Of a stretch of 7,294 nt of DNA, positions 1-5,420 are shown piece after piece. Every line of letters begins with the position of its first letter. Position 1 is the stretch's first letter. Source of the stretch: Candidatus Faecousia faecipullorum (GTDB lineage Bacteria > Bacillota > Clostridia > Oscillospirales > Oscillospiraceae); contig DVJG01000212.1 of the NCBI GenBank assembly GCA_018710805.1, positions 1 through 7,294 on the forward strand, read 5' to 3'. The translations under genes and the position numbers were made by a program. The notes below the pieces were generated by a model that saw only the letters and a program-made list of their open reading frames with translations, was not told the DNA's origin and did no database searches.

Positions 1-1
1 A

Positions 2-1183
2 GTGGAATTTCTTCATATCTGGCGTTGGGTGTTCTTTAAGAAAATTGTTGATGATTGCGATGAGTTTTCTGAGGGTATTTTTGAATGTGATGAAAACTGG
101 TATGAGTTTGTAAAACAGGTGAATAGAATCAGCTTTTCATCACAGGATAAGAAAATAATTTCTCTCTCTTCCTTGGCTGTTTCGGCGCAAGCGTCTACAA
201 CGACTGGTGTTTCGGCCGAAACAAAGGCGGTATTCAAGCGAGTATCAAAAAGTGAGTCCGCATTTCGAGATCTGATAGATATTGTTAATGAATGTGAAAA
301 ACTATTTAAAAAGCTCCATAGAACCGACATCCCGTATTACATCTTTGTTGATGAGATGGAAGCATACTATGGCGATTCTGAACTATTTAAGCGTGACCTC
401 ACTCTGATACGAGACTTAGTTTTTACCATTCATAGAATCAATGGCTATGGAAAGGTTCGAATTATTGCGGCTATTCGAAATGAGATTTCCTTTGCTATGG
501 ATCGCTTCATTCAGACCAACGAAATCAACAAAATAACTGACGGTTATAGTGTTCCAATTAAATGGTCCTACAGCAATACAAACTCAATCGAACATCCAAT
601 CATCCAAATTCTAATGAGACGTATATCTATTGCGGGAGATGGGAGTCCTCAAAAATTTTACGATTGGTTCCCTGATCAAGTCAATAACAGGGATACAGTC
701 AGTTATATTCTCGATAATGGATGGAATAAGCCCAGAGACATTGTTAGATTGCTCATTGCTGCACAGAATGATAGCCTTCACTGTGACGATACATCGTTTA
801 CACAGGCAGTATTTGATACCCTTCGGAAAGAGTATTCAAAAAACAGTCTTACAGAGATTCGGCAAGAATTGCAATCACTTTATGACAGCGATGAAATTGA
901 AATGGTGTTTAAGCTTCTTCGTGGAGGAGCGAGATTTACAACTGCAGAGCAAATTCGAAAGCGAGCGCCAAAGGGCAGTAAGGCGCGTAAGTTTTGGGAC
1001 GAGAGAAAGGACGACATCCTCGAAGATTTCTACCGAGTGGGTTTCTGGGGCAATGTACATCGATCTGGTGAGCATTATGTATGGCGTTGGAATCACAAGG
1101 GGGATACTGGAGTGCTGACTGATAATGGCTGGGAGTTAGCGATTCATAGTGCTCTTTGTAGTGAATTGTCAATTTTCATTTGA
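2..1183 (+). CDS. P-loop ATPase (Sll1717-like), C-terminal part, 5' truncated by window edge
   Basis: The frame is open from the window edge to a TGA at 1181-1183 (393 residues visible). The GTG at base 2 is not a credible start, because the Walker A region that should precede this part is missing and presumably lies upstream. Visible parts, numbered from base 2, are a Walker B-like strand YYIFVDE (112-118), a sensor-1-like strand RIIAAIRN (153-160), the segment KPRDIVRLL (243-251) typical of large bacterial P-loop ATPases of the Sll1717 type, and a C-terminal winged-helix-like region (about 290-385) with VWRWN and an IHSAL ending. The fold suggests ATP-driven conformational switching; the target is unknown. 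Related stand-alone ATPases often sit in defence or mobile islands, but no partner is visible here. The gene is much more AT-rich than the minus-strand genes of this window, which suggests transfer. ATPase assignment is fairly sure, the family name less so. Confidence 0.65.
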   Translation: MEFLHIWRWVFFKKIVDDCDEFSEGIFECDENWYEFVKQVNRISFSSQDKKIISLSSLAVSAQASTTTGVSAETKAVFKRVSKSESAFRDLIDIVNECEKLFKKLHRTDIPYYIFVDEMEAYYGDSELFKRDLTLIRDLVFTIHRINGYGKVRIIAAIRNEISFAMDRFIQTNEINKITDGYSVPIKWSYSNTNSIEHPIIQILMRRISIAGDGSPQKFYDWFPDQVNNRDTVSYILDNGWNKPRDIVRLLIAAQNDSLHCDDTSFTQAVFDTLRKEYSKNSLTEIRQELQSLYDSDEIEMVFKLLRGGARFTTAEQIRKRAPKGSKARKFWDERKDDILEDFYRVGFWGNVHRSGEHYVWRWNHKGDTGVLTDNGWELAIHSALCSELSIFI

Positions 1184-1263
1184 CCATTCTCAAAATATCA
1201 CTATTCCCCTCAAAAGGCGATTTTCGGGAATTTCAATATCTGAATCCCCGGAAATTTCCCAAT

Positions 1264-1298
1264 GTAAAAGGATAAGGGCGGCTTTCTGTTCGCCGCCC
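1264..1298 (-). terminator. Hairpin with T-rich tail, weak minus-strand terminator
   Basis: GGGCGGC (1276-1282) pairs perfectly with GCCGCCC (1292-1298) across a 9-nt loop. Read on the minus strand, the stem is followed by TTATCCTTTT, so it could end transcription coming from the right. On the plus strand no T-run follows. It lies next to a stronger minus-strand terminator. Confidence 0.35.
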
Positions 1299-1338
1299 AC
1301 GGGGAGAGGAAACGCTGAATTTCCACCCATTTTGATAC

Positions 1339-1368
1339 AAAAAAGAGCGACTGCATTTGCAACCGCTC
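1339..1368 (-). terminator. Intrinsic terminator, minus strand, without an obvious gene
   Basis: The minus strand forms a 10-11-bp stem between GAGCGGTTGCA and TGCAGTCGCTC, with two G-U wobbles and a very tight loop, followed directly by six Ts (A-run at 1339-1344 on the plus strand). This is a standard Rho-independent terminator for a transcript arriving from higher coordinates. The next 180 bases in that direction contain no recognisable gene, so its gene has been lost, is an unrecognised RNA, or lies beyond the repeat array. Confidence 0.6.
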
Positions 1369-1554
1369 AGAGAAGGGAAATGTTCGGACGCAGCTAGTGT
1401 TATCAGCCTATGGAAGAAAGTCAGTGTAGGGATACGGCTGATTATTGGAGCGTTCTGTGAAGTAAAAACAAGGAAATTTGATGCTCTGAAATTCAAAAAA
1501 CAGTTGGTATTACTGATGTTTTCAAAAAGTCCTATAAGAACACTCGCACCAAGA

Positions 1555-1592
1555 GAGCAGGTACTCATCGAGTATCTGCTCTTTTGTTTATC
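1555..1592 (+). terminator. Terminator-like hairpin of repeat unit 1
   Basis: A 12-bp stem (1555-1566 with 1570-1581, loop ATC) contains one G-U pair (G1561, T1575) and is followed by TTTTGTTTAT. The hairpin part recurs identically at 1708-1734 and 1860-1886. In the minus strand the wobble becomes an A-C mismatch, so the plus strand is the better folding direction. Whether it ends transcription is inferred from shape only. Confidence 0.5.
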
Positions 1593-1600
1593 CCTAAAGA

Positions 1601-1695
1601 AGAAGGGACTCGAACCATTCAATGCGGGTGTCCGGTGGACACCCGCCTGCCGACAGCTTGATGGCGGCAGCTCCTTAGCGTACCGAGTCCCTTCT
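1601..1695 (+). ncRNA. Candidate structured RNA / three-way-junction repeat, copy 1
   Basis: The outer stem is 12 perfect pairs (1601-1612 with 1684-1695). Inside are a 10-bp perfect hairpin (1624-1633 with 1637-1646, loop GGT) and a 6-bp hairpin (1647-1652 with 1665-1670), directly adjacent to each other. Copies 2 and 3 (1753-1847 and 1906-2000) keep the same plan. The fold resembles no RNA family I can name. It may equally act as DNA, for example as a palindromic mobile repeat. No promoter is evident just upstream. Confidence 0.4.
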
Positions 1696-2000
1696 GGCGT
1701 ACCAAAAGAGCAGGTACTCATCGAGTATCTGCTCTTTTGTTTATCCTTGAGAAGAAGGGACTCGAACCATTCAATGCGGGTGTCCGGTGGACACCCGCCT
1801 GCCGACAGCTCGATGGCGGCAGCTCCTTAGCGTACCGAGTCCCTTCTGGCGTACCAAGAGAGCAGGTACTCATCGAGTATCTGCTCTTTTGTTTATCCCT
1901 AAAGAAGAAGGGACTCGAACCATTCAATGTGGGTGTCCGGTGGACACCCGACTGCCGACAGCTTGATGGCGGCAGCTCCTTAGCGTACCGAGTCCCTTTT

Positions 2001-2206
2001 GGCCGCCAGCGCAAAAATGAATGTCTTCCCTGGGGAGACGGTTCGGTGTATTCTTTGTAAATTTTGGTCCTTATCTGTTTTTCTTCCAGAGTTCGACAGA
2101 ATATTTTCTCGGAATATGGTAAGATGTGGGGACGAATGATATCGATTCGTAAATTCAGCAGGCGGGGCTTCAAACTTTGCACCGCCAAAAAAGGACGGTC
2201 TTTCCT
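2001..2206 (+). promoter_or_regulatory. Upstream region of the 100-aa gene: candidate promoter and leader hairpins
   Basis: A possible sigma-A promoter is TCGACA (2093-2098), 16 bp, TATGGT (2115-2120), which would start transcription near 2127. Just downstream lies an inverted repeat, ACGAAT (2132-2137) with ATTCGT (2145-2150), that could be an operator or a leader hairpin. A second small hairpin, GGCGG (2161-2165) with CCGCC (2182-2186), sits immediately before the ribosome binding site AAGGA (2191-2195) and could affect its access. All of these calls rest on sequence shape alone. Confidence 0.4.
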
Positions 2207-2509
2207 ATGAAAAACAACATTCCGTACACCGCCGCAGCCATCACCCCGGAAATGCTCGGGGAACACAGGAATTCGTCCGAAGATATTTCCGTCATCCGCT
2301 GGCTTCATCCCGGCCAGTGCACCCCTGAGGAGAGTTCCTACATTCTCATCAAGCAGTTTCTGGAAGAAGAGGGCCTCTTCTGTCTGGAAGGCGCCTACGA
2401 GCATGGCCGATTCTGGGACTTGGTGCCCAACAACCCGCCCTTGGAGGACGACACCATTCTGGGCTGGAGCTATCTTCCCTTCGACGACCGACTGCCAAAC
2501 GTCATCTGA
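2207..2509 (+). CDS. Hypothetical protein, 100 aa
   Basis: I chose the ATG at 2207 because AAGGA (2191-2195) precedes it at 11 bases, a slightly long spacing; an in-frame TTG at 2177 has no such site. The gene ends with TGA at 2507-2509, two bases before a strong terminator. The product is soluble and acidic with no signal peptide or membrane segment. Its C-terminal half is rich in aromatic residues (RFWDLVPNNPP, ILGWSYLPFDDR), suggesting a compact domain. I do not recognise the family. Candidate promoter, ribosome binding site and dedicated terminator support a real single-gene unit. It lies between the repeat array and the convergent MATE gene, neither of which suggests a function. Its GC-rich third positions match the right-hand genes rather than the ATPase on the left. 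Confidence 0.6.
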   Translation: MKNNIPYTAAAITPEMLGEHRNSSEDISVIRWLHPGQCTPEESSYILIKQFLEEEGLFCLEGAYEHGRFWDLVPNNPPLEDDTILGWSYLPFDDRLPNVI

Positions 2510-2511
2510 CG

Positions 2512-2546
2512 AAATCGCCCCGGACCGCTGGTCCGGGGCGATTTTA
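2512..2546. terminator. Bidirectional intrinsic terminator between convergent genes
   Basis: Fifteen perfect base pairs (2512-2526 with 2530-2544, loop GCT) with a GC-rich core. AAA/TTT at the stem ends gives a T-run on either strand. It lies 2 bases after the stop of the 100-aa gene and 2 bases after the MATE stop on the other strand, so it serves both. Confidence 0.92.
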
Positions 2547-3899
2547 TCAGTATTTTCGTTCTTCTCTGCGGAAGAACACAATAAAGGCCGCCATTTGGCA
2601 GAGGAATGTGAGAATCCAGGAGACCGCATAGGAAATATACAGGCACTGGGGCGTATGGTAGGCGGGCATCTGGAAAATGGTGTAAATCCACAGGACCCGG
2701 AAGCCGCAGACACCCAGCACTGAGATGAGCATAGGTGTCAGGCTGGCTCCTATACCTCTGAGGGCTCCCGTGGACACATCCATGAGGCCGCAGAGGAAAT
2801 ACGGCAGGCAGATAAAGGCCATTCGCGTCAGGCCGTAGGCAATGGCCTCGGGGGAATCCGTGATGTAAATGGACAGGAGCTTCGGTCCCAGGACGTAGGC
2901 CAGACTGCCCGTAACGATGCCCACCACGGTGACGCAGGCCAGACAGATCCAGAGAATGCGGTACACCCGCTTATGCTGCCGGGCGCCGGCGTTCTGGCCG
3001 ATGAAGTTCACCGCCGTCTGGTGGAAGGCGTTGAGGCACACATAGACGAAGCCTTCAATGTTGGAAGCAGCCGCATTGCCGGACATGAGCACGTCGCCGA
3101 AGGAGTTGATGGAGGACTGAATCAGTACGTTGGAAATGGAGAAGAGGGAGCTCTGGATGCCGGCAGGCAGGCCGATGCGGATCATCTTCCGAAGCTGGGG
3201 CTTGTAAAAGTGCAGTTTCTTCAAGTCCAGCTTACAGGCGTCATTGCGGCGCATCAGGGCCATGGTTACAAGAACGGCGGAAATCGCCTGGGAAATGGTC
3301 GTAGCCAGGGCAACGCCAGCCACGTTCATTTGGCAGACCAGAACGAAGAACACGTTCAGCACCACGTTCACCACGCCTGCGATAAAGAGGAACAGCAGAG
3401 GGCTTTTGGTGTCTCCGGCAGCCCGCAGAATGGCGGCGGAGAAGTTATAGATCATGGTGAAGGTCACGCCGCCGAAGTAAATCTCCATGTATACGGCAGA
3501 CAGGGCCAGCACTGTGTCGGGGGTGCCCATCCAGTGGAGGAAGGTCCGGGAGAAGGCCACGCCCAGCACCGTCAGCACCAGACCGCTGACAAGAGACAGC
3601 GGCAGCGCTGTATGGACAATACAGTGGACCTCCCGGTCCTCCCGGCTGCCGATGCCGTGGGCCACCGCCACGCCGGTACCTATGGAAAGGCCGATGAAGA
3701 AGTTCACCATGAGGTTTGTCAGAGCGCCGGTGGCGCCAACGGCGGCCACGGACATGCTGCCGCAGAACTGTCCCACCACCACCAGATCCGCCGCGTTGAA
3801 GAGCAGCTGCAGGAGGCTGGTAAGGATAATGGGCACTGTAAAGTTTACGATGCCGGAAAACAGGTTGCCCTCCAGCATGGGCATATTTTTACGTTCCAA
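2547..3899 (-). CDS. MATE family multidrug/cation efflux transporter
   Basis: The 450-aa protein has the usual length and about twelve hydrophobic membrane segments of a MATE antiporter, which expels organic cations or drugs in exchange for Na+ or H+ across the cytoplasmic membrane. The N-terminal signature LLFNAADLVVVGQF (about residues 33-46) and the internally repeated two-bundle layout are typical of bacterial MATE proteins. The start chosen is TTG at 3899-3897, because AAGGTG stands about six bases upstream; ATG codons five and seven codons later lack a good site. The tail FFRREERKY is a short charged cytoplasmic end. A promoter (3966-3994) precedes it and a shared terminator (2512-2546) follows. 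No strong terminator separates it from queT, so some readthrough is possible. The substrate cannot be told from the sequence. Confidence 0.93.
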   Translation of the reverse strand: MERKNMPMLEGNLFSGIVNFTVPIILTSLLQLLFNAADLVVVGQFCGSMSVAAVGATGALTNLMVNFFIGLSIGTGVAVAHGIGSREDREVHCIVHTALPLSLVSGLVLTVLGVAFSRTFLHWMGTPDTVLALSAVYMEIYFGGVTFTMIYNFSAAILRAAGDTKSPLLFLFIAGVVNVVLNVFFVLVCQMNVAGVALATTISQAISAVLVTMALMRRNDACKLDLKKLHFYKPQLRKMIRIGLPAGIQSSLFSISNVLIQSSINSFGDVLMSGNAAASNIEGFVYVCLNAFHQTAVNFIGQNAGARQHKRVYRILWICLACVTVVGIVTGSLAYVLGPKLLSIYITDSPEAIAYGLTRMAFICLPYFLCGLMDVSTGALRGIGASLTPMLISVLGVCGFRVLWIYTIFQMPAYHTPQCLYISYAVSWILTFLCQMAAFIVFFRREERKY

Positions 3900-3965
3900 G
3901 AATCACACCTTCTTCATCTGACCAAACCCCTGCCGGGGCTTTTTGACAAATTCCTTACTATGGCC

Positions 3966-3994
3966 ATTATATGCCCAAAAAGCAAAAACCGCAA
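3966..3994 (-). promoter_or_regulatory. Promoter of the MATE gene
   Basis: On the minus strand, TTGCGG (3994-3989), a 17-bp spacer rich in T, and a perfect TATAAT (3971-3966) form a good sigma-A promoter. Transcription would start near 3959, giving a leader of about 60 bases. The leader can form a 7-bp GC hairpin (3924-3930 with 3935-3941) with a 4-base loop. Its role is unknown. Confidence 0.7.
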
Positions 3995-4063
3995 GGTGGA
4001 ATTTTACACAAAACGCGGGCAGAAAAGTGGTGTTCTCTGTCAGGGAATCGAGTTTTGCGGATT

Positions 4064-4573
4064 TTATGCGGTGAAGAGTTTGGCAGGCAACCCTCGCCTT
4101 TTAAGGCCGTAATACAGTGCCGTGCCGAAGGACAGCAGTACGGCGCCCTCACCAATGGCAACGTAGAGGGCGTTTAAGAGGAAGCCTCCGCCGATGTAGA
4201 CAGAAAGCTCCCAGCCCACCAGAAGGGCATTAAAAGCGGCGGGCATCAGCATTCCCGGAAGCGGATAGCCCTTCACCGTGACATTTCTGTTCTCCCACAT
4301 GGCCCAGGCGGCAAGCAATGTGGCAAGGGAGCCCACCAGGAAGTCCAGCGGCAGGGAACCGGCGAAAGTGATATTGAACACCAGGCACCCTGCTGCCAGT
4401 CCGGCAATGGCGGCAGGTGTAAAAAATGCCAGAACACACAGCATCTCGGCCAGGCGCATCTGAATCATCCAGGTGGCGCTGCCGGGGAGCAGGAGGTTTT
4501 GCAGATGGGTGAGGGCCGCATAGAGGGCGGCGATCATGGCGGCGTGGGTCAGGTAACGGGTTCGCTGATTCAT
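4064..4573 (-). CDS. queT: QueT family queuosine-precursor transporter (ECF S component)
   Basis: This 169-aa, almost fully hydrophobic protein has about five to six membrane segments. It carries the QueT hallmark segment IQMRLAEMLCVLAFFTPAAIAGLAAGC (residues 37-63 region), which lies in the substrate-binding part of the family. QueT is the substrate-specific subunit that works with the shared ECF energising module (two ATPases and a transmembrane T protein, not in this window) to import queuosine precursors such as preQ1. The ATG at 4573 follows GAAGGAG at five bases. The gene stands alone behind its own promoter, a preQ1 riboswitch and a terminator, which independently supports the assignment. 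No clear terminator follows it before the MATE promoter. Confidence 0.93.
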   Translation of the reverse strand: MNQRTRYLTHAAMIAALYAALTHLQNLLLPGSATWMIQMRLAEMLCVLAFFTPAAIAGLAAGCLVFNITFAGSLPLDFLVGSLATLLAAWAMWENRNVTVKGYPLPGMLMPAAFNALLVGWELSVYIGGGFLLNALYVAIGEGAVLLSFGTALYYGLKRRGLPAKLFTA

Positions 4574-4620
4574 AAAAACTCCTTCAAAACAGAAAATGTA
4601 TCCAGTTCGCCCATCCGCAG

Positions 4621-4647
4621 AAAAAATGGGCGCAAACTGCGCCCATC
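4621..4647 (-). terminator. Attenuator terminator of the queT riboswitch
   Basis: On the minus strand, ATGGGCGCA (4646-4638) pairs perfectly with TGCGCCCAT (4634-4626) around a 3-base loop and is followed by a run of Ts (down to 4621). It lies between the aptamer and the queT ribosome binding site, the usual place for a regulated terminator. The bases at 4681-4686 can pair with its 5' arm (4642-4647) and so prevent it from forming. Confidence 0.87.
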
Positions 4648-4661
4648 AAAAAACACCTTCC

Positions 4662-4687
4662 ATGATCCGCCCAAAGGACGGATGGGG
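4662..4687 (-). promoter_or_regulatory. Expression-platform hairpin of the queT leader
   Basis: Between aptamer and terminator the leader forms ATCCGTCC paired with GGGCGGAT (8 pairs including one G-U, 3-base loop). The stretch CCCATCCG (4686-4679) has three possible partners: this hairpin, the 5' arm of the terminator, and CGGATGGG (4617-4610) beyond the terminator. These exclusive pairings are what an attenuation switch needs. Which state corresponds to bound preQ1 is inferred (probably off when bound). Confidence 0.55.
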
Positions 4688-4690
4688 GTT

Positions 4691-4730
4691 CCCTAGTTTT
4701 GTTTACCGACAGGATGGTCACGAACTGTCC
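4691..4730 (-). promoter_or_regulatory. preQ1-I riboswitch aptamer upstream of queT
   Basis: The minus strand carries a compact preQ1-I-like motif. The P1 stem is GACAG (4729-4725) with CTGTC (4712-4708). The loop begins TTCGTGACC, as in known aptamers that start the loop with UUC or UCG. An A-rich tail, AAACAAAACTAGGG (4704-4691), closely resembles the tail of the short class I aptamer of Thermoanaerobacter, where it packs into P1 and pairs with the loop to form the pseudoknot. It starts about ten bases after the predicted transcription start and precedes a gene for uptake of the same ligand family. Class I fits better than class III, which is larger and ends at the ribosome binding site. 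Confidence 0.83.
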
Positions 4731-4747
4731 TATGAAATTATGGGGGT

Positions 4748-4776
4748 ATTATAGCCCAAAGGCGGCGGCTTGTCAA
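4748..4776 (-). promoter_or_regulatory. Perfect-consensus sigma-A promoter of queT
   Basis: On the minus strand TTGACA (4776-4771), exactly 17 bp, then TATAAT (4753-4748). Both hexamers match the consensus fully. The -35 box contains the TGA stop of the DUF3786 gene. Such a strong constitutive promoter fits a gene whose control is exerted after initiation by a riboswitch. Confidence 0.93.
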
Positions 4777-5390
4777 AGGTTTTTTGCCATTTCTTCTCCG
4801 ATTCTCTCCAGCAGGACCCCGAGGCAGTAGAACATGGTCTCGTAGCGGATGTACTGAAGGGCATTTTCGTCCCAGAGAAAGCGCAGGTTCGGCGGGAACT
4901 CCTCGTCTCCCAGCCAGAGCTGAAGGGCAATGGGCAGGCCGTCGAATACCTCAATGGCGTAGCCCATATCCCCCAATTTGACGGGCTTTCCGCCCAAAGC
5001 TGCGCAGGCCCGGCGAAATCCCGCCTGGTCGTTCTGAAATTTCTCCGCCCAGGGGTCCTTCTCCTGTTCCAAATGGTTCCGATGGAACAAAAGCCCAAAA
5101 TCTGCCATATTCTTCCAGCGGCCCGATAGATGGCGGTCCTCCTTGCTGTCGCAGACCAGGTCCATAAGGGTCATGATTTCCCCATGGCTGTTGCCGTCCA
5201 CCCAAATGTCTCCCACCTGCCGCTGGGCATCGCCGGTTTTCCGGTGGATGCGGTAGGGAGACCCCAGGAACCTCACATACAAGTAGGTCTCATCGAAATC
5301 CAGCCGGAGCTTCTCTATGAGCTTTTCCTGGTCGTAGTTCAGAAACAGTTTTTTGGCCTGTTTTGCCTGAATGGCATAGTTATTTTCCAT
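4773..5390 (-). CDS. DUF3786 domain-containing protein, 205 aa
   Basis: The whole protein fits the DUF3786 family, known mainly from anaerobic bacteria and lacking an established function. The C-terminal half is the most characteristic: GGKPVKLGDMGYAIEVFDGLPI followed by LQLWLGDEEFPPNLRFLWD and a terminal helix (positions about 133-198). There is no signal peptide or membrane segment, so it should be cytosolic. Only two cysteines are present (80 and 189), so it does not by itself bind a large iron-sulfur cluster. The start ATG at 5390 has an excellent site, AAGGAGG, seven bases upstream. It follows the GNAT gene by 30 bases and is probably co-transcribed with it. Its stop lies within the queT promoter, with no terminator between, so GNAT-DUF3786 transcripts may enter the queT leader and be attenuated there. 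Confidence 0.85.
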   Translation of the reverse strand: MENNYAIQAKQAKKLFLNYDQEKLIEKLRLDFDETYLYVRFLGSPYRIHRKTGDAQRQVGDIWVDGNSHGEIMTLMDLVCDSKEDRHLSGRWKNMADFGLLFHRNHLEQEKDPWAEKFQNDQAGFRRACAALGGKPVKLGDMGYAIEVFDGLPIALQLWLGDEEFPPNLRFLWDENALQYIRYETMFYCLGVLLERIGEEMAKNL

Positions 5391-5420
5391 AGCGTTCCCT
5401 CCTTATGGCAGGACTTTCCT

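Larger units (their letters stand above)
1184..1550. other. AT-rich intergenic stretch, possible relic of a mobile-element end
   Basis: No reading frame here resembles a protein I know; the open frames on both strands run into the downstream repeats and look accidental. The stretch holds a perfect 10-bp palindrome GGAAATTTCC (1250-1259) and two hairpins that act as terminators only in the minus direction (1276-1298 and 1339-1368). No minus-strand gene is left to be terminated. Base composition is like the ATPase gene to the left and unlike the GC-rich genes to the right. I infer an element boundary or decayed gene, but nothing proves it. Confidence 0.35.
1555..2000 (+). repeat. Tandem array of three ~152-bp structured repeat units
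   Basis: Three near-identical units start at 1555, 1708 and 1860 (periods 153 and 152). Each has two parts. The first is a 12-bp hairpin, GAGCAGGTACTC against GAGTATCTGCTC with loop ATC, followed by TTTTGTTTATC. The second is a ~95-base block closed by a 12-bp outer stem, AGAAGGGACTCG against CGAGTCCCTTCT (1601-1612/1684-1695, 1753-1764/1836-1847, 1906-1917/1989-2000). That block encloses two further hairpins: GCGGGTGTCC/GGACACCCGC and CTGCCG/CGGCAG. Units differ by a few substitutions plus one 1-bp indel near 1747. The array starts with a hairpin and ends with a block, so the order is regular. Frames open through the repeat are by-products, since the indel breaks them. It may be a dispersed genomic repeat family present in tandem, or repeated copies of a structured RNA. 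Confidence 0.9.

Noticed and set aside
1601..1620. tRNA T-arm-like string (complement of GGTTCGAGTCCC) in each repeat
   Set aside because: The surrounding bases do not form an acceptor stem, anticodon arm or T-arm hairpin; the string is part of the 12-bp outer stem of the repeat.
1555..2000. CRISPR array
   Set aside because: The units are ~152 bp and near-identical throughout, with no short repeats separated by unique spacers and no cas genes.
1601..2000. Integron-type attC sites
   Set aside because: The paired arms lack the RYYYAAC/GTTRRRY core sites at the stem ends, and no cassettes lie between the units.
1718..2713. Long minus-strand open frame of 331 codons
   Set aside because: It crosses the repeat array, the 100-aa gene on the other strand, the terminator and the end of the MATE gene; its peptide repeats mirror the DNA repeats and resemble no protein family.
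3924..3945. Plus-strand terminator-like hairpin with Ts in the MATE leader
   Set aside because: No plus-strand transcript is expected here; on the minus strand only a three-T tail follows, so it is probably just a leader hairpin.
3943..3971. Plus-strand promoter TTGACA with a CATTAT-like -10
   Set aside because: The -10 is poor, it overlaps the better minus-strand MATE promoter, and no plus-strand gene follows.
2973..4112. Plus-strand open frame of 379 codons opposite the MATE gene
   Set aside because: It is antisense to a clear MATE gene; the product is rich in His, Gly and Gln, a typical artefact of the GC-rich complementary strand, and has no ribosome binding site worth noting.
4730..5098. 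Minus-strand frame of 122 codons overlapping the DUF3786 gene
   Set aside because: It is a shifted-frame shadow of the DUF3786 gene, which has the family match and a strong ribosome binding site.
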